A DNA stretch of 29,326 nt from Chara braunii (GCA_003427395.1 BFEA01000233.1:2042959-2072284); one strand, 5' to 3'. Positions 10,132 to 20,598 are shown, numbered from the stretch's first letter. The notes: a model not told the origin generated them from the letters alone. Program-made: numbers and translations.

Positions 10132-10824
10132 TCCCTTGCTAGGTACGCAGAGCGATTCACCTACCTGGTTGAGCGCTCGGGGGTTGACGAGAAGATGGTA
10201 CGAACGGATTTTGTAAGGGGATTATCTGACTCTTGCATGGGGAAAAAGATCCGTAAGAAATAAAACCCAATTGAACACACCTTGACCGGGCTAATACAAT
10301 ACGCTATCAAGTACGAAAAGAAGAATTATGATGTAGGTTTGGAATCAGAGTCAATCCACGACGACCCATCCGGCGTCCGACGCAATGGCTATTCATCCAC
10401 GGCTCGGATGTTCGAAGATCGTTTCGGATTGAGGCCGGCCAAGAAACATCCTGATCGAAGGATATCGTCTTTCTCCTTGGCCTCCCGACGCCCTTTTCAG
10501 GTGCAAGGAGGTCGAGACGTAGAAGAAATATCAATGAAGGAGGTAACCTCATAACTCGTTATGGTGGTGGCACCCTTGACCGAGTTTATCCAGGGATTAC
10601 GGAGGCAAAGGGCGACGACGACTCAAAGGCAACAAGTGGCCATAAGGGTTGGGTCAACTATGCCACGGCCCGCCTTGGCAGTGGCCACTCAGCCCCTGCG
10701 ATGTTACAACTGTAACCAGCCGGGTCACGTGAGGCTCGCAAAACATTGCGCGAAACCCCGGGCCCAAGTAGGGTCTGCTGAAGCTTCTCAAATCTCATTG
10801 GTGGCCCCGACCACTGCACGATAG
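10132..10824 (+). pseudogene. gag: gag remnant with zinc knuckle
   Basis: One frame with stops at 10261 and 10552, closed by the stop at 10822-10824. Upstream it begins after a stop at 10129. The first part reads ARYAERFTYLVERSGVD then VRTDFVRGLSD, followed by a TLTGLIQYAIKYEK segment, the usual retrotransposon gag capsid pattern. A nucleocapsid knuckle CYNCNQPGH...C is encoded at 10702-10749. Spacing from His to the last Cys is six residues instead of the usual four, so the CCHC motif is probably damaged. Gag forms the virus-like particle and binds element RNA; this copy cannot make a full product. Confidence 0.8.
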
Positions 10825-11232
10825 GGAAGGGTGGCGGTTGTTATTCACACCGGGACGACTGAAATGTTGGCCCCAGCGGTCGACGAGATCGGGCCCGACG
10901 AGTACATGGTGGCGACCATGCTCGAACCCGGAACCATTGGAGTGAGATACGCCATATCCAACGGATTACCGAGGAAAACGATCTCAGACCTTGGAGACCC
11001 GCGTTTGAAGACCTCACGACGCCAGGTCCAGAGTACAAGGATGACCAAATTGATGTATTGGATGGCATGAAAGCCCTGGACCTACGGATCCCTGTGCCTG
11101 TCCCCTACCTTCTGACCATTTCGGAGGCAGGGAATGAAAAACTAATTGAGCAATGCTTAAAGAACCGGCGACGGTTCGAGGAAAGTCGTAGGGGCAAGAA
11201 GTTAGTTATAGGCGATCAGCCGGTGGACACCG
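10825..11232 (+). pseudogene. gag-protease linker remnant
   Basis: First continues in the gag frame to a stop at 11068-11070, then the frame used at 11058-11375 carries RIPVPVPYLLTISEAG, a linker type I associate with plant gypsy polyproteins ahead of the protease (from memory of such elements, not checked). A 10-bp tandem duplication at 11221-11240 marks the change to the protease frame. Confidence 0.5.
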
Positions 11233-11240
11233 GTGGACAC
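11221..11240 (+). repeat. 10-bp tandem duplication causing a frame change
   Basis: CGGTGGACAC occurs twice head to tail. The upstream frame (codons starting at multiples of three) and the downstream protease frame (starting one base later) both read through this point, and ten extra bases are exactly the shift between them. This is a clear cause for the frameshift. Confidence 0.8.
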
Positions 11241-11694
11241 CGGGGCACAACCCTCAACCTCGAGATTTCACGAGGCAAATCGAGTGGGAATGATCCAAGT
11301 CGCAGATCCACCACCGGAGAAGCCCGAGGTATTCCTCCAGGCCCACCGGATTACCTGGAAAGGTGTCGAGTGTGATTGCAAGGTCTGGGAAAGTCCCTCG
11401 GCTGCCATCCTGGATTCTGGATCGTCGGCAGTGGTCGTTTCTTGGGGTTTAATGGAGCATTTGGGGCGGGAAGGACAGGTTCAGCCCCTCCGTCCAGATG
11501 AGTTGTATGTATCTGCCACGAAAGAGAGCATTCATTGTAAGGTGCGAATTACGAATGTACCTATACGGGTTGGACGGGTACATTGTCTGTGTGACGCAAT
11601 TATATTGGATGTACAGGCGTATGATGTGCTGCTTGGGATCCCGTGGCAGGAGGCGGTAGCCTGTAGGAGCGTAAACGCATTTCGACAATTGTAA
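11233..11694 (+). pseudogene. Retroelement aspartic protease remnant
   Basis: About 150 codons remain open. The catalytic motif appears as AAILDSGSSAVVVS near 11404-11445, and the flap/C-terminal signature YDVLLGIPW near 11620-11650, which corresponds to the usual DVILGMDW. Together these identify the pepsin-fold retropepsin that processes Gag-Pol. The frame ends at a stop at 11692-11694. Active-site residues look intact in this piece, but it is detached from gag by a frameshift. Confidence 0.8.
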
Positions 11695-12438
11695 GGTAGT
11701 GCTCACATTGGCCCACCCCAAGCATCAAACGATACCAATGAGGCTGGCTATGCGTATACGTACACAACCAGCCCCTCACATTTCCATTGAGGCCCGTAGG
11801 ATCAACATGATTCGCTGGTCGACCGATGGGCGAAGAGAGGTCTGCGATAAAAACCGAGGATTCAGACGAATCAGACCGATATCCAATCCAAATTCAAGAC
11901 TGTTTTTGCCAACCTTGGCGGCGAGAATCCGTCGGGGCTATCTGGAGCGAGTCTAGCTGGTCCCAAATGTTCTCCTCCACCCTAAAAGGGGAGCCCTTGC
12001 TGTGGGTATTGCAGCTAGTCGATTTTTCGGACCCCCCCCCATCCCTGTATCTCATAACAGACCCCCTTCTGGAGAGATTTACCAAACTAAGGGGGCTATG
12101 CGACCAGTCCTTTAAGCCTCCGCGACCCCTACTTACAGATGCCAAGGCCGCTTTCCTTCTGGAAGAAGGGGTGTCATTTCAACCCAGGTCCCCTGCACAG
12201 ATGCAGTTCGAGAAAACTCTTACAGGCCTTTTCAGTAGAACCCTCGGTCGAAGTCGAACCCGACGGCGAAAACGAAACAGAAAGGGATCCGATAAGCCCG
12301 ATGAACAGTCATCTCATAGCAACCGTACTCTCGGTAAAAAACGACAACTCCTTGTTCAGTGCTTCCCCGGAGGAAACCGCCAAGGTTCCAACTGTGACAT
12401 CGACGGTTTCCCTTCCTGGTGGGACCATCAACGTTCAA
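11695..12438 (+). other. Protease-RT spacer of the gypsy relic
   Basis: Two overlapping frames (11826-12503 and 12139-12735) are open but only the 3' part of the latter carries RT homology. The intervening sequence likely encoded the protease-RT connection and is too decayed to read confidently. Confidence 0.4.
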
Positions 12439-13205
12439 TTACCCGCCCTTGTACCAGACGAATACAGACGCCTCCTTCTTACGGTAATTCGGGCTTACCT
12501 TGAGGGAGTCAGTATCAAGGATCACGACATAGGGCTGACGCACTTGATAGAGCACGCGATTGATACCGGGGATCACGCCCCGATACACTGTCGACCGTGC
12601 CGCTATTTATTAAAGGAACGACAACTAGCCTTGGGAGTTCGAGCGTCTTGGATGGGGGGAACCCTCCCTCGGCCCCTGGTCGTTCCCTGCGGTCCTCGTG
12701 CCGAAACGAAACGTGATAGTTCGCGTCTGTATTGACTAGAAAATTAAACGTAATCACCACCAAAGATGTTAATCCGCTGCCCCGTATTGACGACCTCTTG
12801 AACGCCATCGGTTTCGCCTGAGTCTTCTCAAAGTTTGATATCCGACACGGATTCCACCACGTTGCAGTCCGACCGGAAGACATGCCCAAAACAAGTTTTG
12901 TCTTATTTAACGGCACGTGGAAGTGGATCGGATGTCCCATGAGAAAAAGCAACGGTCCCAGGACCTTCCAACAGACCATGAATACGGCCTTCGCGGAGTT
13001 TGTTAACAAGACCCGCCTGACCCATCCCCTGATTAATTTTTGTGTGATTGTGTATATGGATGATATCTTGGTTTTTTCCAAAACGCACGAGTATCATGTG
13101 GAACACGTTGAGTGGGTCTTGCATGCGCTGAAAGACGACAGTTTCAAAGTGGCTTTGGAGAAAAGCGAGTTCTTGTTAACGAACTCTGCGTGGATGGCCT
13201 GAGGC
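12439..13205 (+). pseudogene. pol: Ty3/gypsy reverse transcriptase remnant
   Basis: Begins in one frame with HAIDTGDHAPIHCRPCRY (the RT entry motif, 12553-12606), then changes frame around 12700-12740 to give NPLPRIDDLLNAIG, FSKFDIRHGFHHV (RT motif A, Asp in FDI) and FQQTMNTAF. The catalytic YMDD box is encoded at 13053-13064 within VYMDDILVFSKT. In-frame stops near 12737 and 12819 and at least one frameshift kill the gene. It would copy element RNA into cDNA together with the downstream RNase H. Confidence 0.85.
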
Positions 13206-13815
13206 CGGATCCAAGGAAGGTAGCAATCGTACAAGAGGCCCCAGCTCCGGTCACGCTCACTCAAGTTCGAGCCTTCCGAGGGCTGACGTCTTGCTATCGA
13301 CGATTCATTCAGGGATTTGCTTGCGTCGCTAAGCCTCTGACAAATTTGTTGAAGAAGGAAGAACAGTTGGTCTGGACGCTGGAATGCGGGACAACTTTTC
13401 GGGTGCTCAAAAAGGCCCTGACCACCGCGCCCATCCTGGCACGCCCGGATGCGACAAGGCCGTTTGCTTTGCACACTAACTGGCGGCCGCAGACAATATC
13501 GACGGTGCTGACTCAACAGGGAGCAGATGGGAAGGAGCGCGTTATTAAGTACGCATCGAAGACACTGAGTCAGGCGCAATCAAACTACGAGGTGTGCAAT
13601 AGCGAGTGCTTGGCGGTATTGTGGGAATCCAGCATTTTCGGTCATGCATCCACGGTCAGAAGTTTGTGCTTGTGATGGATCATCAATCGTTGCTGTCGTT
13701 ACGAAACAACACGGATTACATGATAACTTTGGGAAGGTGGGCAGTGAGGCTGCAAGACTATGACTTCAGCATTTGCCATCACGCCACCAAGCAGCACGGA
13801 AATGCGGTGGACTAA
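13190..13815 (+). pseudogene. pol: Ty3/gypsy RT connection and RNase H remnant
   Basis: A second frame shift near 13190 leads into PDPRKVAIVQEAPAPVTLTQ, RAFRGLTSCYRRFI (the conserved RT thumb/connection) and then RNase H: FALHTNWRPQTISTVL, ASKTLSQAQSNYEV and SECLAVLWE. The first catalytic Asp is replaced by Asn (LHTNW against the usual TDxS or TDW), while the Glu in SECLAV and the Asp in VMDHQSLLSL remain. A frameshift near 13630 joins the last piece, which runs to LQDYDFSICHHATKQHGNAVD, where these elements usually read HGNADxLSR. A stop follows at 13813. Confidence 0.85.
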
Positions 13816-14056
13816 CCCGCCTCCAACCACCAAAGAAGTGTTCGGCGAATGAGCGGCTCATTTCGTGGAAGCCTGCTTCGTCTCCGACGGATTCTCGTTA
13901 CGGGGAAGTGCACGTCCTTCGTAAGGGTATCACCGAGATCCGATATGGTGATCTCCCTCGAAGAGCCTCGAAGAGGCAACTACTCCTTCGTCTTTTCCCT
14001 GTTCTTCGACCCACTTGTCTATCCCCGACTCGTCCTCTGACCCGTCTCTAACCATC

Positions 14057-14241
14057 TGCTTCTTTTGCGCCTTGCCTATGATACCGGATCGGGGAGATTC
14101 ACACCCGGAGGGCTTAGGTTTGTTTCATGGGTACAGTGTAGCCAATGTTGCATGATCTGGTCCCAAGGATGTTGTATTAGGTACTGGAGCGAGAAGAGGT
14201 GGGTCTGTCCCGACTGTCGACCGAACCAAGTACCCACGGAG
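14057..14241 (+). pseudogene. PHD-like cysteine cluster at the end of the gypsy pol relic
   Basis: CFFC is encoded at 14057-14068 in one frame. After a frame change the neighbouring frame reads WVQCSQC (near 14131-14148), a CC pair and then WVCPDCRP (14203-14223). CxxC, CxxC, a further Cys, then WxCPxC is the layout of a PHD-type zinc finger. The position, just after RNase H, is where integrase should begin, so it could instead be a decayed integrase zinc module, but the W-x-C-P-x-C ending favours PHD. It ends at the stop at 14257-14259. Confidence 0.4.
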
Positions 14242-14259
14242 AAACAGTGTAGGGCCTAA

Positions 14260-15507
14260 CCTCGTTAGATTTTCGAGTCTGTGTCGACCCCACTGAGGGT
14301 CCCAGTTGGCTCGACCCGCCCACGCTCATGCTCAGGGCGTGGGCCGTTTGTCACGGGGTCACCCCCACCTAGTGCTTTGAGATGGATAGGGGTGGGTCAT
14401 CGAGCGAGAAAACTTTCACATTGGGGATGTAGCTCAACCCTCACGTTGGGTAGTAGTCTCGCTGGTCATTCCGTGAATGACGTTTTTCTGGTTCTTGGTT
14501 GTGTTATCAAGCAATTGCTCCTTCCAATACTCAGGCAGTCTAGGGTTTCCTAGAAAGCTCCTCTTCCTTTGTGCGTAGGCTAAGCGTCATCCTTAGGCCA
14601 CACACTATTTCCTTCCTTTGTATGTAGGCTAAGCGTCATCCTTAGGCCACACACTATTTCCCTAACACAACAGTTTGATGACATCATCGGGGCGCGGCGA
14701 TGCCGTTTTCCCCCTTTGCCCCTGTTTTTCTTTTTAATCTACGTTTCTCGTTCATGGTTCTGTTTCCCGCCCTTAGTCTTTTCAGGCTTCTATCCGCATG
14801 CAAGGGTCACTCGACACTTTCATCATTCAAGACTACACTCCCCTGAGTGCCCTCTCAATTCCTTGCTCAAAGCTTCATACACCAAGGCCCATCCATAGAT
14901 AGAGTTTACACTAAGGCCCTAGGACCTTTTGCTCATCCATCCCTTTCCCATTTGCAGGCACGTCACTGGCCCAATCCTGCTCAAGTCATCCCAAGCTACT
15001 CACCTGCACAATCAAACATAAGTGCGAAGTCCAATTCAATCTCCCATGATTGTTGTCAACACATAGCCCTTCCCGCATGCCTAGTTTCTCTCATTGTTCT
15101 TGTCTTACTTCCAATTCCTTTTGTTATGCTCAGTCAATCCATCCTCTTCTCATAGGCATGCAGTCCGGGTTCTGGTTCAGTCAACTAACCTCTCTCTTAG
15201 TCTACAATTCTTCCTCTAGTCCCCTTTGGACTAGCCCGATTTCCAATTTCCCAGCGTTTTTGCGCTCACTGCTTTCAAATGTTATCTTCCTTTCCCTTCT
15301 TGGTGGCACAAGGGACCGGGAGTCCTTCCCCTGCCCTCTTTCTGCACCAAGTGAGGTTAACTTCCCTTCACCATTCGTCCCCTGACATTGTAATAAGTGA
15401 GAGGGCAGAGATTAGTTGTATGCCAAGTGGGAAGGGAAAAAGGTTTAGACATAGATTATGAGAGGGGTAGAGGGAAGAAGACCAATGGACGAAATAGAGC
15501 AACGGAA

Positions 15508-15511
<4 letters not shown>
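14260..15511. other. Unassigned stretch downstream of the gypsy relic
   Basis: No integrase, chromodomain or LTR seen. Apart from the 49-bp duplication at 14564-14661 the sequence is C/T-rich with small overlapping frames and no known motif. Confidence 0.4.
14564..14661. repeat. 49-bp tandem duplication
   Basis: Two head-to-tail copies beginning TTCCTTTGT and containing AGGCTAAGCGTCATCCTTAG, at 14564-14612 and 14613-14661, with two differences seen by eye. A recent duplication. Confidence 0.9.

Positions 15512-15584
<73 letters not shown>
15512..15584. repeat. (GA)n microsatellite
   Basis: About 36 uninterrupted GA units. The Arg-Glu and Leu-Ser frames that overlap it are artefacts. Confidence 0.95.
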
Positions 15585-15586
<2 letters not shown>

Positions 15587-15641
15587 CCTAATCCTAATCA
15601 AGCCTTACCCATACTTGACCTACTGCCCCCTCCCCCCCGTT

Positions 15642-17465
15642 CAAGATCTGAACCGGTACATCATTGAGTGAGAGAAAGACTGATCAGCACAAGTGTAACT
15701 AGCCTACATATGCACATAGGCTATCAAGGCAACAAGATCTGAACCGGCACATCATCAAATGGGTGAAGAAAAAAACTGCACAACTTAGACTAGAGCATGC
15801 ACATGGGTGAAACTCTAGAAGCAACTAGGTAGAACCGATAAATTACCAAGTAAAGGAAGAACTGAATTGCACAACTTAGACTGACACATACATATGCGTG
15901 AAGCAATAGAAGCAACTAGGAAGAACCGACACATCACGAAGTAGAGAAAAAACATAATTGCATAACTTAGACTAAAGCATGCACATGTGTGAAGTTATGG
16001 AAGCAACTAGGAAGAACCGGCACATGACCAGGTGACGGGAGAATTGAACTGCACCGCTTAGACTAACACATACACATGTGTGAATCTATGGAAGCAATGA
16101 GGAAGAATCGACACATAACCAAGTAGAGAAAGAACTGAACTGCACAACTTAGACTAGAGCATGCACATGTGTGAAGCTATGAAAGCCACTAGGAAGAACC
16201 GACACATCACCGAGTAGAGAAGGAACTGAATTGCACAACTTAGACTAGAGCATGCACATGTGTGAAGCCATGGAAGCAATTAGGAAGAACCGACACATCA
16301 CCAAGTAGAAAAGAACTCAACTGCACAACTTAGCCTAGAGCATACACATGTGTGAAGCTATGAAAGCAACTAGGAAGAACAAGTAGAGAAAGAACAAAAC
16401 TGCACAACTTTGACTAGAGCATGCACATGCGTGAAGCTATGAAAGTCACTAGGAAAAAATGCCATATCACAAAGTGAAGGAAGAAATGAATTGCACAACT
16501 TAGACGAACACATACATATGTGTGAAGCTATGGAAGCAACTAGGAAGAACTGACACATCACCAAGTAGATAAAAAACTGAACTGCACAACTTAGACTAGA
16601 GCATACACATGTGTGAAGCTATGGAAGTCACTACGAAGAACCAACACATCACAAAGTAGAGAAGGAAATAAACTGCACAACTTAGACTAGAGCATGCAAA
16701 TGTGTGAGGCTATGAAAACAACTAGTAAGAACCGACACATCACAAAGCGAAGGAGGAACTGCACTACACAAGTTAGACTAGAGCATGCACATATGTGAAA
16801 CTATGGAAACAACTAGGCAGAACCGACACATCACCAAGTAGAGAAAAAACTGAACTGCACAACTTCGACTAGAGTATACACATGTGTGAAGCTATGAAAG
16901 CAATTAGGAAGAACCGGCACATCACCAAGTGGAGAAAGAACTGAACTGCATAACTTCGACTAGAGCATGCACATGTGTGAAGCTATGGAAGCCATTAGGA
17001 AGAACTAGCATATCACCAAGTGAAGGAAGAACTGAACTGCACAACTTAGATTAGAGCATGCGCATGTGTGAGACTATGGAAACATCTAGTAAGAATCGAC
17101 ACATCACCAAGCGAAGGAAGAACTGCACTGCACAACTTAGACTAGAGCATGCACATGTGTGAAACTATGGAAACAACTAGGAAGAACAAATGAAGAACTG
17201 AACAACACATTTTTTACTAGAGCATGCACATGTGTGAAGCTACGGAAGTCACTGGGAAGAACCGACACATCACCAAGTCAAGGAAGAATTGAACTGCACA
17301 ACTTAGACTGGAGCATGCACATGTGTGAGGCTATGGAAGCAACTAGGAAGAACCGACACATCACCAAGTAGATAAAGAACTGAACTGCACAACTTAGACT
17401 AGAGCATGCACATATGTGAAACTATGGAAACAACTAGGAAGAACCGGCGCATCACCATGTGAAGG
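15642..17465. repeat. 91-bp satellite array, subfamily I
   Basis: About 20 tandem monomers. Taking the TGCACAACTTAG landmark, copies begin at 15777, 15868, 15959, 16050, 16141, 16232, 16322, then (after a shorter ~79-bp unit) 16401, 16492, 16583, 16674 and so on to 17386, a period of 90-91. Each monomer also contains GAGCATGCACATGTGTGAAG and CTAGGAAGAACCGACACATC. Monomers differ by scattered substitutions and small deletions. No spacers or associated genes. Confidence 0.95.
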
Positions 17466-18630
17466 AAATAATGAACTGCAACAAAGAACCTACAACACAC
17501 ATACACATGAAGTATGAAGCAACTAGGAAGGAATTGCCACATCACCAAGTGAAGAAAACACTGAACTGCAGCAAAGAGCCTACAACACCCACATACATGA
17601 GCCATGGAACAACCAGGAAAGAACCGCCATATCACCAAGTGAAGGAAAAATTGAACTTGCACAAAAGAATCTACCCCACATACATACATGAGCTATAGAG
17701 CCACTAGGAAGGAACCGCCACATCACCAAGTGAAAGAAAGACTGAACTGCAACAACAAACCTACAACATACACCTACATGAGCCATAAAACAAGTAGGAA
17801 GGAACCGCCACATCACCAAGTGAAGAAAAAACTGAACTTGCACCAAAGAACCTACAACACATACATACATGAACCATAGAGCAACTAGGAAGGAACCGTC
17901 ACATCCCCAAGTGAAGGAAAGACTAAACTGCAACACATAACCTGCAACACACATTTACATGAGTCATGGAGTAACTAGGAAGTAAGCGCCACATCACCAA
18001 GTGAAGGAAAAACTGAACTTGCACCAAAGAACCTACAACACATACATACAGGAACCATAGAGCAACTAGGAAGGAACCGTCACATCCCCAAGTGAAGGAA
18101 AGACTAAACTGCAACACATAACCTGCAGCACACATTTACATGAGTCATGAAATTAGGAAGTAAGCGTCACATCACCAAGTGAAAGAAAAACTGAACTTGC
18201 ACCAAAGAACCTACAATACATATATACATGAGTCATGGAACAACTAGGAAAAAACTGCCACATCACCAAGTGAAGGAAATACTGAACTTGCACCAAAGAA
18301 CCTACAACACATACGTACATGAATTTGGAGCAACTAGGAAGGAACCGCCACATCCCCAAGTGAAGGTAAGACTGAACTGCAACACAGAACCTACAACACA
18401 TACATACATGAGTCATGGAACAACTAGGAAGTAATTGCCACATCACCAAGTGAAGGAAAAATTGAACTTGCACCAAAGAACCTACAGCACATACATACAC
18501 GAGTCATGGAACAACTAGGAAGGAACCACCACATCACCACGTGAAGAAAAGATTGAACTTGCACCAAAGAACCTACATCATATACATACATAAGCTATGG
18601 AGCAACTAGGAAGGAACCACTTTATCATAA
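17466..18630. repeat. ~91-bp satellite array, subfamily II, with 181-bp higher-order repeat
   Basis: About 13 monomers of 88-91 bp continue directly from subfamily I. The half with CTAGGAAGGAACCGCCACATC is shared, but the other half is replaced by one with AAAGAACCTACAACACATAC. Two monomer types, TTGCACCAAAG and TGCAACACA, alternate. Dimers at about 17839-18019 and 18020-18197 are nearly identical, a local higher-order repeat. Minus-strand frames of 96-124 codons across it are repeat artefacts. Confidence 0.95.
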
Positions 18631-19436
18631 AATGAGAAAAGGGAGTTGCAGGCGAGTGAGACTTGCTCAAACACCTGTTTAGCTCTCATGGAAGCATCCA
18701 GCTTTGAATCGGATCATTACAAGGTGGAGGAATGAACAATGTAGGAGGCTAGGATTACCAAAGTGTCTCCATGAGTGAAAGTCAAGGTAACGATTTACCC
18801 CCAAGTGGGGGAAGAGGTACCTCTTGAGGTGAGAATGAGTAGATCTCTCCCTCAAGCTAGGAAAGTCGGGTGAAAGAAATATCCATCATGTAGATACTAC
18901 CAATGGAGGAACTACTTCTTATCTCCCCTAAAGAAGGATAAAAAAATGATTGAGGAAGGAGGATAGGAGGAGGGGATGAAGAGTAAGTAATGAAGGAGAA
19001 AAGAAAAAGAAGAAGAAGAAGAAGAAGAAGAAGAAGAAGAGAAAGAAGAAGAATAAGAAGAAGTGAAGAAGAAGAAGAAAATCAGTCTTGATGAAGCTCC
19101 TCCTTTCTTGCTGGCTATGACTCTCTTCTCCCTCAAACCCTCATCTCCTTCCTTTCACAGTTTTTTCTTGGCTATGGTAAACTCTCACTCCAAAGGCTAT
19201 GGAGTCCTCCCCTCTAAGACGGTTGAATGGGCTCCTTCAAACCTCTCTCTCTCTCCCACAGCCTGGGGGCTATGGCGGATCACCCTTTTGAGTCTCCACT
19301 ACTCCCTCTAGCTCCAATGAAAGCTCCTACTAGTTCATAGCCTCTTCCAAGGCTCCCAACTGGCAGCGGTTCCCTTCCTCTCCCTCCAAGTGAGTAGAGT
19401 GCTCCTATGAGCTCACTTGGGCAGCATAGGCACTCC
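18631..19436. other. Unassigned spacer with (GAA)n and palindromes
   Basis: No gene supported. Contains a perfect 14-bp palindrome AAGAGGTACCTCTT at 18812-18825 and an AAG/GAA-rich tract at about 18990-19080, which creates a Ser-rich minus-strand shadow frame. Confidence 0.5.
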
Positions 19437-19539
19437 TCATGCAAATGTGAGTGTGGCAGACTGGTCCCTCAGCTTATGTAGGCTGAAACCGGAGTATCGA
19501 TCAGCCCATGAGCCTCCCCATGTACCTCCAAGTGAACTG

Positions 19540-19588
19540 AGGTACCCCCAGGGCAAAATCCCACCACTAGGCCTCTCTGGGGGTACCT
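19540..19588. repeat. 12-bp perfect inverted repeat
   Basis: AGGTACCCCCAG at 19540-19551 and its complement at 19577-19588, separated by 25 bases. It lies within the 3' part of P1. Confidence 0.7.
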
Positions 19589-19639
19589 GGGCCTCATTTT
19601 GGCCAAGTACATGTCCGCGTGGTTGGTACAAACTCGCAT

Positions 19640-19930
19640 GTGTCGTCGTTGTTATTGTTGGTGTTGGTGTTATTGTTGTCGTCATCACCGTTGTTGCCAC
19701 TGCCAACACCGTTGGCGTTAGTGTTGTTGTTGTTGTCGCGTTTGTCGTCGTTGTTGTCGTCGTTATTGGTGTTGTTGTTGTCATCATCGTCGCTGTTGCC
19801 ATTACCAACACCATTGCCGATGTAGATTGTATAGTTGGTGTCGCGTGTGTCGTTGTTGTTGTTGTTGGTGATGGTGTTGTTGTGGTCATCGTCGCCGCCG
19901 CTGATGAATGTATGGATGATGATGGGATAG
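19640..19930. repeat. Imperfect (GTT/GTC)n tract inside P1
   Basis: Trinucleotide-rich sequence without stops in several frames. It encodes Thr/Ala on the P1 frame, Asn/Asp in a neighbouring minus frame and Val on the plus strand. Confidence 0.85.
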
Positions 19931-20331
19931 CTGGTGTTGTTGTTGTAGCCGATGCCATCGTAGCTGTCTGCGCCTCGATTGCATCGCACAGGGCCCGACC
20001 CTCCGTAAAGATGGCATAAGGGTCTTCGCTTGCCACCAATCCATGATGTCATCCAGCTGAGGAGGCGGCCTCTCCTCCAATTCCCAAATGACATCCAACA
20101 TATCCTGCATCAAGTCTTTCGTTCAAGACAGCAACATCTCCGCCCCCCCTTCGACCACATGCCAATCCCTTCCCTTCGCAGACAAAGTCTCCACAATCCT
20201 TCGCAAGCACACGCAACCCTCCTGGATGGTGAACAGTCAGTCATCTGCATCTTGTTGTAGTTGAATCAATGAAGCCATCGCCCCCGATTGTAAAGCGCGC
20301 CGCCAACTAACAAAATTACGCCCCTCACACC

Positions 20332-20337
20332 CACGTG
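20332..20337 (-). promoter_or_regulatory. CACGTG (G-box core) upstream of P1
   Basis: CACGTG lies 54 bases upstream of the P1 ATG. It is a bZIP/bHLH core in plants. A similar core lies upstream of P2. One 6-mer alone is weak evidence. Confidence 0.3.
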
Positions 20338-20598
20338 CTGTCTCCCAAGCTGCCATGTGGAAAGTGCACCGTCATCTAGTCGAAACAACCAGACGGGTGG
20401 TTAGGATGATAAGGAGCAGCGATGGTCGTCACTGCCTCAGTCTCCAGAGTGCAGTCGGGCCTCGTCGGCTGGTCCGTAGTGCAAGTCAGCGCTAGGCATG
20501 CTAGCGCGCTCCTGAGTTGTCAATAGATCATGATCTGTAGGCAGACATCACACCTTTAATCTTGTACGCAACCGAACCAGCTTGATTGGGTTGTGATG

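Larger units (their letters stand above)
9722..14245 (+). mobile_element. Degenerate Ty3/gypsy LTR retrotransposon (internal region)
   Basis: Plus-strand order: gag and zinc knuckle, aspartic protease, reverse transcriptase, RNase H, then a PHD-like Cys cluster. Protease before RT before RNase H fits the Ty3/gypsy order. All three frames are used in pieces and many stops are present, so the copy is dead. No integrase (HHCC or DDE) follows RNase H and no LTR pair was found. The 3' part therefore looks deleted or replaced. Ends are approximate. Confidence 0.85.
19437..20278 (-). pseudogene. Paralog P1 of an unrecognised Thr/Asn/Asp-repeat gene family (broken)
   Basis: Minus strand from an ATG at 20276-20278. 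The N-terminal part aligns by eye with P2 (22376-21834): shared landmarks are RRIV / QKIV, VEGGA, DML..WELEE and then EGRALCDAIE / EGRDLYDLLE. P1 is interrupted by TGA at codons 14 and 51, both where P2 has Trp, and by a frameshift near 20040. After the conserved ~110 residues the frame enters a long Thr/Ala-rich tract encoded by imperfect GTT/GTC repeats (about 19640-19930) and ends past 19500. Function unknown. The N-terminal domain looks helical and charged. Cannot be expressed as one protein under the standard code without editing or splicing. Alternative: an old gene-derived repeat unit. Confidence 0.5.

Noticed and set aside
9000-14700. LTR pair of the gypsy element
   Set aside because: No matching pair of flanking sequences could be found by eye; only a candidate primer-binding site remains.
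15368-15667. Arg-Glu and Leu-Ser frames
   Set aside because: Translation of (GA)n.
17399-18500. Minus-strand frames of 70-124 codons across the satellite
   Set aside because: They repeat a ~30-residue unit that mirrors the 90-91-bp monomer and shift frame whenever a monomer is 91 bp. Satellite artefact.
15642-18630. CRISPR-like direct repeats
   Set aside because: Monomers are contiguous and mutually diverged, with no unique spacers, and the context is eukaryotic.
19417-20019. Long Val-rich plus-strand frame
   Set aside because: Antisense shadow of the trinucleotide tract in P1; the minus strand carries the domain shared with P2.
20276-20278. TGA read as Trp (variant genetic code)
   Set aside because: TGG codons are common in the same genes and TAG also hits Trp positions, so mutation is the simpler explanation.
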